A stretch of DNA of 64,000 bases from Anabaena subtropica FACHB-260 (GCF_014697105.1 NZ_JACJRF010000022.1:1-64000); one strand, 5' to 3'; counted from the stretch's first letter, positions 8,064 to 16,542 are shown. Numbers and translations: made by a program. Notes: generated from the letters alone by a model not told the origin.

Positions 8064-9932
8064 CTATGCAGGTACGACAAATTTTTCGGTACCGGCTAAC
8101 TCAAAAGCAGAGTGAATAACTTGTAAAGCTTGTACACCTTGCTCTTGTGTAACAACACAGCTAATTTTAATTTCGGAAGTAGCAATCATTTGAATGTTGA
8201 TTTGGTGTTTAGCTAATGCTTCAAACATTTTTGCAGCTACACCTGGTTGTCCTACCATACCTGCACCGACAATACTAACTTTAGCGATCGCACTATCCAA
8301 GACAACATCGCCCCAACCTAAATCTACAGCTACTTGGCAAAGTAATTGTTGGGCAGTTTCCCCATCCATGCGGGGGACTGTAAAGGCAATATCCCGCCGA
8401 GGAACGCCATCAATGATGCGACAACGTTGAGACTGAATAATCATATCCACGCTGATATTGTGTTTTGCGAGGATACCGAACAATCGCGCCGCCATCCCCG
8501 GACGATCTGGTACTTGACGAATAGCCAAACGGGCTTGGTTTAAGTCCAAGGCGACACCACGCACGGGGGGGGTGGGGAGATATGGGGGAGATAAATAAAC
8601 TACTCTATCTTCCCCCACTTCCCCTGCTCCCCCTGCTTCCCCTGCTCCCCCTGCTTTCCCCACTTCCCCTGCTTCTACTTCAAAGGCTTTTCGGAGTGCG
8701 GTAATGGCGCGATCGCCATCTAGAGCATCAATGACGCAACTGACTTTAACTTCGCTGGTGGAAATCATTTGGATGTTTACCCCGGCTTCAGCTAGGGTGG
8801 CGAACATTTTGGCGGCTACCCCAGGGCGGCCAATCATCCCTGCACCAGCAATACTTACCTTGGCAATATTTTGTTCTACCATCACCTCGGCTTCGTCTGA
8901 GTTGGGGTGAGATGGACTACGTAGGGATGGGGCGATGGCGGCGGCTACGGCTTCTGCTCGTTTTAATATGGGTGTGGTGACAGTAAAGGCAATGTCATTA
9001 CTGTTACCTTCATGGATTGATTGAATAATTAAATCTACGTCTACTTTTTGCCTGGCAATTTCCCCAAATAATCTAGCTGCCACGCCTGGTTTATCGGGTA
9101 CACGTAACAGAGCTACTTTGGCTTGGTCTGTATCCAGTTCTACCTCATCCACAGGACGGGCTAGTTCTAAATTAATGAGCGATCGCCCTTGGGGTTTGGG
9201 TGTTGTTACCCAAGTACCAGGGTCATCTGTCCAGCTAGACTTGACGACTAAAGGCATACCATAGTTACGGGCAATTTCCACAGCACGGGGATGTAACACT
9301 TTTGCCCCTAAACTTGCCAATTCCAGCATTTCATTACAGGTGATTTCACCCATTAATTGGGCTTCGGGAACTAGGCGGGGGTCTGTAGTTAAAATTCCTG
9401 GTACGTCTGTATAAATTTCACAAAAATTTGCTTTTAATGCTGCCGCCAAAGCTACGGCTGATGTATCGGAACCACCACGTCCCAGAGTAGTAATTTCCAG
9501 TTTTCCATTGCTGGATATACCTTGAAACCCAGCTACAACAACTACTTTCCCGTCATGAAGATGGTGTTCTACGCGTTCAGTTTCGATGTGTAAAATTCTA
9601 GCGCGGGTGTGTTCAGCTTCAGTAACAATCCCTACTTGAGCGCCAGTCATGGAAATCGCTGATTGTCCAAGTTCTTGCAATGCCATACTGAGTAGAGCAA
9701 TTGTCACTTGTTCGCCTGTGGAAAGTAACATATCCATTTCCCGGCGGTTAGGATTGCGAGAAATTTCATTAGCTAGTTTGACGAGTCCATCGGTAGTTTT
9801 GCCCATTGCGGAAACCACTACAACCAGTGAATTTCCGGCTTTTACCGTTTGATTGACACGCTGTGCTACTGCTTGAATACGTTCGACTGAACCGACAGAT
9901 GAACCACCGAACTTCTGAACTATGAGCGCCAT
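8064..9932 (-). CDS. lysC: Aspartate kinase with four ACT domains
   Basis: Phosphorylates aspartate, the first step toward lysine, threonine and methionine. The kinase domain (about residues 1-250) begins with VQKFGGSSVGSVERI and carries GRGGSDTSAVALAAAL. Two pairs of ACT regulatory domains follow (IAKVSIAGAGMIGRPGVAAKMF and the near copy IAKVSIVGAGMVGQPGVAAKMF), the duplicated layout typical of cyanobacteria. Between the pairs lies a 40-residue glycine/alanine/glutamate- and proline-rich stretch encoded by repeat DNA at 8561-8680, absent from ordinary family members. Allosteric inhibition by lysine and threonine is expected. Monocistronic, or leading the LysR gene 285 bp downstream. Confidence 0.96.
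   Translation of the reverse strand: MALIVQKFGGSSVGSVERIQAVAQRVNQTVKAGNSLVVVVSAMGKTTDGLVKLANEISRNPNRREMDMLLSTGEQVTIALLSMALQELGQSAISMTGAQVGIVTEAEHTRARILHIETERVEHHLHDGKVVVVAGFQGISSNGKLEITTLGRGGSDTSAVALAAALKANFCEIYTDVPGILTTDPRLVPEAQLMGEITCNEMLELASLGAKVLHPRAVEIARNYGMPLVVKSSWTDDPGTWVTTPKPQGRSLINLELARPVDEVELDTDQAKVALLRVPDKPGVAARLFGEIARQKVDVDLIIQSIHEGNSNDIAFTVTTPILKRAEAVAAAIAPSLRSPSHPNSDEAEVMVEQNIAKVSIAGAGMIGRPGVAAKMFATLAEAGVNIQMISTSEVKVSCVIDALDGDRAITALRKAFEVEAGEVGKAGGAGEAGGAGEVGEDRVVYLSPPYLPTPPVRGVALDLNQARLAIRQVPDRPGMAARLFGILAKHNISVDMIIQSQRCRIIDGVPRRDIAFTVPRMDGETAQQLLCQVAVDLGWGDVVLDSAIAKVSIVGAGMVGQPGVAAKMFEALAKHQINIQMIATSEIKISCVVTQEQGVQALQVIHSAFELAGTEKFVVPA
8561..8680. repeat. Low-complexity repeat inserted in frame in lysC
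   Basis: G-rich arm (about 8564-8590), AT-rich centre, then tandem CCCTGCTCC/CCCTGCTTC units to about 8680. The same composition and order recur in spacers (25200, 39480, 41585) and inside recJ (56650). It is open in the lysC frame. Confidence 0.8.
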
Positions 9933-10250
9933 AACTTTTATTTAATCAATTTGCCTGCTTCTTTCAATGCTTCCGCCGCGTTAGGAAGCTTTGAAGGCTT
10001 ATTAGTTACTTAGTTTACTAAATATTGAGCAGGATGCTTAATCATAAGTAATTCAAATTTTACTGATTATTGGTAGCAAAACCTCCAACAGTACTCCTTT
10101 TTTAGGGCAAGACTGTTTCATTTCCGAAAAAAAAGCTGATTTACCAGCGCATTAGCTTTACTTTGTCAGGAGGTGACTTGCCATTTGTAAAAACCAGTGC
10201 CAACAATATGGATAAATTCTGCGTATTTAGATACAAATAGGGTAAACAAA
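9933..10250. other. Divergent region lysC / AIM24 gene
   Basis: 318-bp divergent region. Near its right end is a near-perfect ribosome-binding sequence AGGAGGTGA (10168-10176), 75 nt before the AIM24 gene start, followed by a 20-codon open frame. Nothing else recognised. Confidence 0.5.
10178..10240 (+). CDS. Possible 20-residue leader ORF
   Basis: TTG codon 4 nt after AGGAGG, reading 20 codons to a TAG at 10238-10240, ending 10 nt before the ATG of the AIM24-family gene. The strength of the ribosome-binding site and the proximity suggest translational coupling, but a TTG start and short spacing make it uncertain. The peptide matches nothing I know. Confidence 0.25.
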   Translation: MPFVKTSANNMDKFCVFRYK

Positions 10251-10919
10251 ATGGCAAATTTTGAAATTATTGAAAGAGAAAGTTTACACTTAGTTAAAGT
10301 AACGTTGCAAAACGAAACAATACGTACTGAATCTGGTGCTATGTACTATATGCGTGGCAAGATTACAATGCAATCTCAAGCCCCTTCGGCTGGTGGATTT
10401 TTGAAATCTTTAGCCACAGGTGAAAATATTTTTCGCCCCACTTATACAGGCACAGGTGAGTTATATTTAGAGCCTTCCTTGTCAGGATATTACATTCTAG
10501 AATTAGATGGGAGTGAATGGATTTTAGATAGTGGCGCTTACTGGGCAAGTGATGGCAGCGTTGAAGTGGGAATTGAGCGTAATAAAATGATATCTGGCTT
10601 AATTGGTGGCGAAGGTTTGTTTCAAACCAAAGTCAAAGGCAGAGGTAAAGTAGTTATGGTAACGCAAGGGCCTGTAGAGGTAATAAATTTGCAAAACGAC
10701 AGATTAGTAGTTGATGGTAATTTTGCGATCGCTCGTACAGGTGCAATCAATTATCGTGTGGAAAAAGCTACTAAATCTCTATTAGGTTCCATGACTTCTG
10801 GTGAGTTTTTAGTTAACACTTTTGAAGGAACTGGTACAGTTTTATTAGCTCCTGTTCCTTATTGGCAAGTTATGATGTTACGCCAAATTACAGCATCAAT
10901 TCCTAAAACTTCTAGATGA
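10251..10919 (+). CDS. AIM24 / TIGR00266 family protein
   Basis: 222-residue beta-rich protein of the AIM24 family (related to mitochondrial AIM24 and bacterial YchI-like proteins). It begins MANFEIIERESLHLVKV and has the family patterns ESGAMYYMRGKI, YTGTGELYLEPS, GEGLFQTKVKGRGKVVM and FEGTGTVLLAPVP. Bacterial members have no firmly established role. I chose the ATG at 10251 over the in-frame GTG at 10197 because homology begins there. A palindromic repeat follows the gene, then an unrelated pair of genes on the same strand. Confidence 0.85.
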   Translation: MANFEIIERESLHLVKVTLQNETIRTESGAMYYMRGKITMQSQAPSAGGFLKSLATGENIFRPTYTGTGELYLEPSLSGYYILELDGSEWILDSGAYWASDGSVEVGIERNKMISGLIGGEGLFQTKVKGRGKVVMVTQGPVEVINLQNDRLVVDGNFAIARTGAINYRVEKATKSLLGSMTSGEFLVNTFEGTGTVLLAPVPYWQVMMLRQITASIPKTSR

Positions 10920-10974
10920 TCATTATTGCTCAATAGTCAATAATCAACGAGATAAATTTCTTGTGTTCAAGCTC

Positions 10975-11020
10975 GTAGTAAGGACTTCAGTCCTTCTTTT
11001 AGGACTAAAGTCCTTACTAC
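10975..11020. repeat. Dispersed palindromic repeat (AGGACT family), copy 1
   Basis: 20-bp arms 10975-10994 and 11001-11020 with one mismatch; arms begin GTAGTAAGGACTT. A second copy lies at 14979-15027. MITE-like dispersed repeat, probably folding as a hairpin in transcripts. Confidence 0.8.
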
Positions 11021-11096
11021 AAACATTGAATTATTTATTTTGAATTTTGAATTGATTTATGCTGTTCCAGAAAAAAATTAAATTTTAAGCAAGCTA

Positions 11097-11999
11097 ATGA
11101 AAACAATAATTTCAATTTTTAGCGAAGGACGTAAAGAACTACAAACAGAAATTGATAATTTAACTAATATTGAAGATGTCGTAAAATTATTGCAAAATCA
11201 CATTGATAATCTCGAAAGAATTTATATTAACGAACTCAACATAACTCAAGTAAGGTTAGCTGCGTTCTTTTTAGATATTCTGCGTCAGTCAGTTGGCAAT
11301 ATTACAGCAATTAAAATTGCTCAGATTGCTTCAAAAGAACACAAAAAAAATATTACTAATCAATATTTTAAATCTTCTCCCAATAGGTTAATTTTAAAAC
11401 TACTAAAAATACTACTTTATGTAGGTATTTTAGGCTGGTTATTCTATCTAACAGAAGCTACTCCTAGTGCATGGATGGGTGTTTTGCTGGCTTTTGTACT
11501 GCTAGGATTAGAAGTTGTGCTGCAACTTGACAAAAATGATTCAACCTCACCAGAGATTATAGAAGTAGCTCAACCTGTCCTGAAAATTGATAGCACAATT
11601 CTTTTAGATAACTTGGCTGATGCACTCAACACCATAGATTTAGTAGTTGCTAGATTTGCAGAATCCGACAAATACAAAGATGAGCGCAACATGGAAGAAT
11701 TGCCAGAACTATTGAATTTTCTGCAAAGGCTCATGGGCGCATCATTTCTGAATAAACCCCAGATGATGATTGAACTAACGAAACTTCTGCCACAAATTTT
11801 AATGTCTCAGGGGATTCGCGCTCAAATTTACCAACCACAAGCACCCCATAACGATCGCACTTACTTCGACTTTGAGCCAAGTATCGACCCTGATACTCAA
11901 GATTATGTCACGATTGCGCCAGCTTTGTTAAAAGGCGATCGCTTGCTCAGACGCGGTAGGGTAATTGAGCCAGCCTACTCGGAAGTCAGAGAATCATAG
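11097..11999 (+). CDS. Uncharacterised membrane protein paired with Hsp70-like ATPase
   Basis: 300-residue protein I do not recognise. The first 100 residues look helical and charged. A membrane hairpin follows at about residues 99-140 (LLKILLYVGILGWLFYL, then WMGVLLAFVLLGLEVVLQL), and the rest is a soluble tail with an alpha-helical stretch and a C-terminal acidic/aromatic part (YFDFEPSIDPDTQDYVTIA). It ends 9 nt before the Hsp70/actin-like gene, so the two are surely co-transcribed. A role as membrane partner of that ATPase is inference. No family name or catalytic motif is visible. Confidence 0.75.
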   Translation: MKTIISIFSEGRKELQTEIDNLTNIEDVVKLLQNHIDNLERIYINELNITQVRLAAFFLDILRQSVGNITAIKIAQIASKEHKKNITNQYFKSSPNRLILKLLKILLYVGILGWLFYLTEATPSAWMGVLLAFVLLGLEVVLQLDKNDSTSPEIIEVAQPVLKIDSTILLDNLADALNTIDLVVARFAESDKYKDERNMEELPELLNFLQRLMGASFLNKPQMMIELTKLLPQILMSQGIRAQIYQPQAPHNDRTYFDFEPSIDPDTQDYVTIAPALLKGDRLLRRGRVIEPAYSEVRES

Positions 12000-12008
12000 A
12001 TAAATAGT

Positions 12009-13931
12009 ATGGAAATTTTAGAAACAGTCGGTTTTGATTTGGGACATGGTGAAACGGCAGTAGCTAAAGCCATTGTAGAGAGCATCGAACCGCCCCAAAT
12101 GTTGGAGGTTAATCACAAAAAGAACCAAATCACAGCCCTTGGTTGGCATCCCCAACTAGGCTATTTAGTCGGAGAACAAGCCTTAATTCAAGCTGGCGTT
12201 ACCCAATTAGCAATTACTTTTAAGCAAAAACCAAATAATGACCCTAAATATCGTAAAACAATTAGTACTTTTATTGCCACTTACTACCACCTATTAAAAG
12301 AAAGTAGACAAATTGAAGCTCAGGAAACCACTTACTTTTACGTTGGTTGTCCTTCAGGATGGTCAGTTAAAGAACGTTCCGAATATCAAAGACTGCTACA
12401 AGAGGCGGGGATTCCTTTACTCAATGTTGTACCCGAATCACGGGCGGCTTTTATGCAGGCGAAGGAAGCCGGAAAATTGGAATATGACAAACTACTTTCG
12501 TCTGTGCTAATTGTCGATATCGGCTCATCGACTACAGATTTTACCTTAGTTAAAAGCTTACAAGAAATTCCGCTAGATTTTGGCAGTAACACCTTAGGCG
12601 CATCTTTAATTGATAAGGCTATTTTTGCTCATACTCTCGCCAAGCACGAACAAAAGTCATTACTCGAAAAAGTATTTCAGGAATATCCCCATCATCAAGC
12701 ACGTTGTGAATTAGCCTGTCGCAAAGCCAAGGAAGATTATTTTTCCAATGAACAGCTTTATAGTGACCCTCAATCCTTTGCTCGTGGTTTTGAATCTATC
12801 AACGAACAGATTTATTTTATTCCCCAAGTCAACAAATTGATGATGGAGGAAATATTAAACCAACCTCTACCAGAGCTTGAGCAGAAAAGTTGGATGCAAT
12901 CATTTCACATAGCTTTAAGCGAAGCTAAACAACAGCTAAACAAGCAAGGTGCTATCCCGAAACTAGTACTAATGACTGGTGGTGCATCCCGGATGAAATT
13001 TACCCACCAACTGTGTCAGGAATTATTCCCTGAACCAGAAACTCTACTGCGTCCAGACCCAGAGCCGGAAAGGTGTATTGCACTCGGTTTAGCTCGTGTC
13101 GGACGGTGGGATTTACGCGCTAATGCTTTTAAACGAGAAGTAAATAAACTACTGGAATCAAACAAGCTCAAAGAATTGATTGGTAAACATATTCCAGAGT
13201 TAATAGAATCATTGACTAAACCATTAGCGGATGGGTTAATTGAAAACGCAGTCAGACCAGGGGTAAAAGACTGGCAAAAAAACCAAATACGGACTTTAGC
13301 CGATTTAGAAACATCAATGAAAGCGCGAGCAGAACAATGGCTACAAGGCGATATCGCGCAACAGATAGTTAATAATCAATGTATCAGTTGGTTTAATCAT
13401 AAAATCCAGCCTGATTTAGCCGCAGAAACAGACCCAATCTGCCGAAAATTCCAGATACCCAGGAGCAGTTTGAGATTTGAAGATAGTATCGAGCCAGCTT
13501 TAGTCAACCCAGAATTACGCATTGGTGATGCTATTCTGGGCGAAACGGTAGCATTTATTGTCAATGTATTGATTGGTGGCGGTACTGTCGCCAGTATCAT
13601 TACTCTCATACTGACTGGACATTTGACATGGCCTATTGCCTTAGTCTATGGGGCATCGGTCATTGCCGCAGGAATGGAGCTAAAACGCGAGAGTGTAAAA
13701 GATGTAATTAAAACAAATGTCAATGTCCCTGGTTGGATGCGCTCTAGTTTTTTAAGTGACCAGAAAATTGATGATATATGCAAACAAGTTAAGCCTGAGT
13801 TAGACAAAGTGATTCAAGAACAACTAACGGCTAATCAAGAGGCTTTTGACAAACTAATTAATAAAGTCGAGCAAGGGCTGCAAAAAGCTTTATCTACTAA
13901 AGTTCAAGAGGCAATAATTTTGATTCAATAA
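12009..13931 (+). CDS. Hsp70/actin-like ATPase with C-terminal membrane hairpin
   Basis: 640-residue protein with an actin/Hsp70-type nucleotide-binding domain: phosphate-1 loop GFDLGHGETAV near residue 8, phosphate-2 loop LIVDIGSSTTDFTLV near residue 170, and adenosine motif LMTGGASRMKF near residue 323. There is no DnaK-like peptide-binding domain. Instead an alpha-helical region leads to two hydrophobic segments at about residues 509-555 (AFIVNVLIGGGTVASIITLIL and WPIALVYGASVIAAG) and a final coiled helix. This suggests a membrane-associated ATPase rather than a folding chaperone. Second gene of a two-gene unit with the membrane protein upstream. Function unknown. Confidence 0.85.
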   Translation: MEILETVGFDLGHGETAVAKAIVESIEPPQMLEVNHKKNQITALGWHPQLGYLVGEQALIQAGVTQLAITFKQKPNNDPKYRKTISTFIATYYHLLKESRQIEAQETTYFYVGCPSGWSVKERSEYQRLLQEAGIPLLNVVPESRAAFMQAKEAGKLEYDKLLSSVLIVDIGSSTTDFTLVKSLQEIPLDFGSNTLGASLIDKAIFAHTLAKHEQKSLLEKVFQEYPHHQARCELACRKAKEDYFSNEQLYSDPQSFARGFESINEQIYFIPQVNKLMMEEILNQPLPELEQKSWMQSFHIALSEAKQQLNKQGAIPKLVLMTGGASRMKFTHQLCQELFPEPETLLRPDPEPERCIALGLARVGRWDLRANAFKREVNKLLESNKLKELIGKHIPELIESLTKPLADGLIENAVRPGVKDWQKNQIRTLADLETSMKARAEQWLQGDIAQQIVNNQCISWFNHKIQPDLAAETDPICRKFQIPRSSLRFEDSIEPALVNPELRIGDAILGETVAFIVNVLIGGGTVASIITLILTGHLTWPIALVYGASVIAAGMELKRESVKDVIKTNVNVPGWMRSSFLSDQKIDDICKQVKPELDKVIQEQLTANQEAFDKLINKVEQGLQKALSTKVQEAIILIQ

Positions 13932-14382
13932 TGTATCTAAATTGCCAATTTAATCATGTAACTGTCTCAGGGCTTAATTCGTTATAGAGACTATAATTGT
14001 TGCATTAAGAAGTCACAAATCCTTGTCAATTATGGGTTAGGATATCCCACCAATATTTTTACACCTGGGATTTTGCTGTTTATTAACCAATTTCAACTTA
14101 TCTCTACAGAAAGAGGTTCTAGATTTAATAGTTAGTCACAATTTAGGCTGAAAAGATTACATTGAGTTTGCATTGTTTATTTTCCACAAGGCTAATGAAT
14201 CTACTTAAATATTTGTTGATGAAGAAAATTATTTATATCTTCTAATTGTTCTGACTTATGTCCTTATAAGAATAAGTCTACTTTAGGAAGAAATCGCATC
14301 ACAGTGATGAAAAATAATCACTAATAGCTGCTTTTAAAAATCAACAAACCACACAATTTCAAGTATACAAGGAAGTAAAAGC
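13932..14382. other. Intergenic region before VNTR protein gene
   Basis: 451 bp, AT-rich. A small palindrome CATCACAGTGATG is visible near 14298-14310; no gene or RNA recognised. The promoter of the WGxxGxxG protein gene should lie here. Confidence 0.4.
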
Positions 14383-14940
14383 ATGAAACCTCTTGATTTT
14401 TTATCCAAATCTGTTTTGGCTGGTGTATTCGCTGCAAGTGTTGCGGCTGTACCTTTATCTATGCCTGTTTCTGCTCAAACCGGTACTACAGGTACAGATA
14501 CTACTGGAACCACAGGCACTGACACTACAGTACCCGGAACCGGAACTGGAACTACAGTACCCGGAACTGGAACTACAGTACCCGGAACTGGAACTACAGT
14601 ACCCGGAACTGGAACTGGAACCACAGGTACTGACACTACAGTACCCGGAACCGGAACCACAGGCACCACAGTACCTGGAACCGGAACCACAGTACCCGGA
14701 ACTGGAACCACAAGAACTACAGTACCCGGAACTGGAACCACAAGAACTACAGTACCAGGGACTACAGATACTACAACATACCAAGGAACTGATGACGTGA
14801 GGGGACGGGAAGGTTCTAGTTGGGGTTGGCTAGGTTTACTTGGTTTAGCTGGTTTAGCTGGTTTGTTTCGGAATCGCCAAGAACCCAAAGCTTACCGCGA
14901 CCCTAATCAAGTAGGTTCTGGGACTAGCTCTAGATATTAG
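14383..14940 (+). CDS. Secreted VNTR protein with WGxxGxxG-CTERM
   Basis: 185-residue exported protein. Residues 1-32 form a signal peptide (VLAGVFAASVAAVPLSMPVSAQ). Residues 33-132 are a Thr/Gly/Pro tandem array built on a 7-residue unit TTVPGTG (21-bp DNA repeat, several 27- and 30-bp variants). After an acidic linker comes the C-terminal signature SSWGWLGLLGLAGLAGLFRNR, the WGxxGxxG-CTERM of cyanobacteria: Trp, a hydrophobic helix and basic residues, thought to be a sorting or anchoring signal. The start is supported by AAGGAAG upstream. Probably a cell-surface or periplasmic protein; copy number of the array is likely to vary between strains. Confidence 0.85.
   Translation: MKPLDFLSKSVLAGVFAASVAAVPLSMPVSAQTGTTGTDTTGTTGTDTTVPGTGTGTTVPGTGTTVPGTGTTVPGTGTGTTGTDTTVPGTGTTGTTVPGTGTTVPGTGTTRTTVPGTGTTRTTVPGTTDTTTYQGTDDVRGREGSSWGWLGLLGLAGLAGLFRNRQEPKAYRDPNQVGSGTSSRY
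14527..14760. repeat. 21-bp coding minisatellite (TTVPGTG)
   Basis: Tandem units of ACTACAGTACCCGGAACTGG plus one base, with longer variants; several reading frames on both strands stay open because the period is a multiple of three. Confidence 0.9.
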
Positions 14941-14978
14941 AATCATAAGTATTTTGTATCAAAATTTTTGATAGGTTC

Positions 14979-15027
14979 GTAGTCGGGACTTTAGTCCTGA
15001 GAGAATAAGGACTAAAGTCCTGACTAC
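14979..15027. repeat. Dispersed palindromic repeat (AGGACT family), copy 2
   Basis: 20-bp arms 14979-14998 and 15008-15027 with one mismatch, closely matching the element at 10975-11020. Confidence 0.8.
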
Positions 15028-15033
15028 AAACAA

Positions 15034-15062
15034 CCCTCACTTTATTTAAGTGGGGGTTTTAG
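15034..15062 (+). terminator. Terminator downstream of VNTR gene
   Basis: CCCTCACTT / AAGTGGGGG stem (one T-G wobble), 5-nt loop, followed by TTTTAG. It sits directly after the palindromic repeat and before the amidase gene. Confidence 0.65.
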
Positions 15063-15133
15063 TTATGATAGACGTGAAAAAATCACAAACTCGCTATTCT
15101 AGGCAATAATACTGAATAACTAGCATAGCGGCG

Positions 15134-16099
15134 ATGACTCACCACATCTTAAAAGCCACTAAATCAACGGTGCATTTAGGTGGTTTCTCCCATCTATTGG
15201 AACCAGCACTAAAAGTTGATTCAGGCGACACTGTTGATATAGAAACTTACACTGGTTATTACATCCACGATAAAGCCCCAGCAGAGTTTCTCACACCAGA
15301 ATTTCTGGATATCTGCCAAAATTTACCACTAGAGCGCAAAATTGCGGCTGGGCCACATTTGCTCACTGGGCCAATTTACGTCAAAGATGCTGAACCGGGG
15401 GATGTTTTAGAAGTAAAATTAGAAGCGATCGCACCTAGTTTACCAGTTGGATTTAACGCTATTCGTTCAGGTTGGGGAGCCTTACCAAATCAATTTACTC
15501 AACCAGTTTTAAGATTTCTCCCCTTAGATTTAGTCAACAACACTGCTGAATTTCCTGCGAATAGCGGGATTAAAATTCCCCTCAAACCTTTTTTTGGTAT
15601 TCTTGGTGTTGCCACCCCAGATGATTCTCGCTCATCTATTCCCCCTGGCTACTATGGCGGTAATATTGATAACCGTGAACTCCAAGCAGGTTCCCGCATA
15701 TTTTTACCTATTTTCGTCCCTGGTGGATTATTTTCCCTTGGTGATGGACATTCGGCTCAAGGAGATGGGGAAGTTAACGTCACCGCCATTGAAACTTCGA
15801 TGAATGGTCGCATTCAGTTAACACTCCGCAAAGATTTGCATTTTGCCACACCCATTGCAGAAACATCAACTGATATTATCACAATGGGGTTTGCACCAAC
15901 TTTAGATGCAGCATTAGAACAGGCTCTGAAAAATATGATTGATTTTCTGGAACGTTTTGTTAATTTATCTCCAGAAGATGCCTATGTTTTGTGTAGTTTA
16001 GCTGTGAATTTTCGCATCACTCAAGTTGTGAATAGCCCAAATAAAGGGGTACATGGTTTGCTATCTAAGGCCATTTTTTCACCTGAAATTAGTTTGTAA
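15134..16099 (+). CDS. Acetamidase/formamidase family protein
   Basis: 321-residue FmdA/AmdA-family amidohydrolase, expected to release ammonia from formamide or small amides in the cytoplasm. Family signatures are TGPIYVKDAEPGDVLEVKLEAI in the N-terminal part and GDGHSAQGDGEVNVTAIET around residue 215, with PPGYYGGNIDNREL between; the FVPGG-F-LGDGHSAQGDGE block contains conserved metal-site residues. It is co-directional with, and only 24 nt before, a TSUP-type permease gene, so uptake or export of a substrate or product is a plausible link. Substrate specificity cannot be read from sequence. Confidence 0.88.
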   Translation: MTHHILKATKSTVHLGGFSHLLEPALKVDSGDTVDIETYTGYYIHDKAPAEFLTPEFLDICQNLPLERKIAAGPHLLTGPIYVKDAEPGDVLEVKLEAIAPSLPVGFNAIRSGWGALPNQFTQPVLRFLPLDLVNNTAEFPANSGIKIPLKPFFGILGVATPDDSRSSIPPGYYGGNIDNRELQAGSRIFLPIFVPGGLFSLGDGHSAQGDGEVNVTAIETSMNGRIQLTLRKDLHFATPIAETSTDIITMGFAPTLDAALEQALKNMIDFLERFVNLSPEDAYVLCSLAVNFRITQVVNSPNKGVHGLLSKAIFSPEISL

Positions 16100-16123
16100 T
16101 TAACAAAAAACTCAGAATTTTCT

Positions 16124-16495
16124 ATGTCTAATTTACTTGTTCAACTGTTACTAATTGGATTAGCTGCTGGGGTTGCTGGGGGAATGTTTGGTATTGGTGG
16201 CGGTGCAATTATGGTTCCAGCAATGGTTTTATTAATGGGACTTGATCAAAAATTTGCGACTGGAACTTCCATTGCTGCTCAAATTTTACCGATTGGACTT
16301 TTAGGTGCAGCAGTTTACCATCGTAGTGGCAATATTAATTTTAAATATGCTGTGATTATTGCAGTAGGTTTGTTAGTTGGTAACTTATTTGGAGCGATGT
16401 TTGCCAATCAGCCATTTATTACTAGTGAAACTATGAAAAAGCTTTATGGCATTTTTTTGTTAGCCATTGGTTTTAGATATTTGTTCATTCGTTAA
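16124..16495 (+). CDS. Half-size TauE/SafE (TSUP) membrane permease
   Basis: 123-residue inner-membrane protein with the TSUP N-terminal signature GVAGGMFGIGGGAIMVPAMVLL and four hydrophobic segments (about residues 3-25, 28-40/46-62, 72-92, 104-120). Usual family members have two such repeats in about 250 residues; this one has one repeat and would have to dimerise. Stop and start are clean with no sign of a frameshift remnant downstream, and half-size TSUP proteins are known in cyanobacteria. Anion (sulfite/sulfonate-type) transport is a family-level guess. Likely in an operon with the amidase gene upstream. Confidence 0.85.
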   Translation: MSNLLVQLLLIGLAAGVAGGMFGIGGGAIMVPAMVLLMGLDQKFATGTSIAAQILPIGLLGAAVYHRSGNINFKYAVIIAVGLLVGNLFGAMFANQPFITSETMKKLYGIFLLAIGFRYLFIR

Positions 16496-16504
16496 TTTTG
16501 CGGG

Positions 16505-16541
16505 GAGAGTAGAGACGTGGGAATTTAACGTCTCTATTCTC
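16505..16541. terminator. Convergent terminator hairpin
   Basis: 14-bp arms GAGAGTAGAGACGT (16505-16518) and ACGTCTCTATTCTC (16528-16541) with one mismatch, between the converging TSUP and gatD genes. Core AGAGACGT also appears in the hairpin at 42217-42243. Confidence 0.65.
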
Positions 16542-16542
16542 A

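Noticed and set aside
14475-14888. 137-codon minus-strand frame opposite the VNTR gene
   Set aside because: Open only because the 21-bp repeat is a multiple of three; the plus-strand product has a signal peptide and a known C-terminal signature.
16505-16541. tRNA-like stem near the convergent genes
   Set aside because: A simple hairpin without cloverleaf arms; terminator or repeat explains it.
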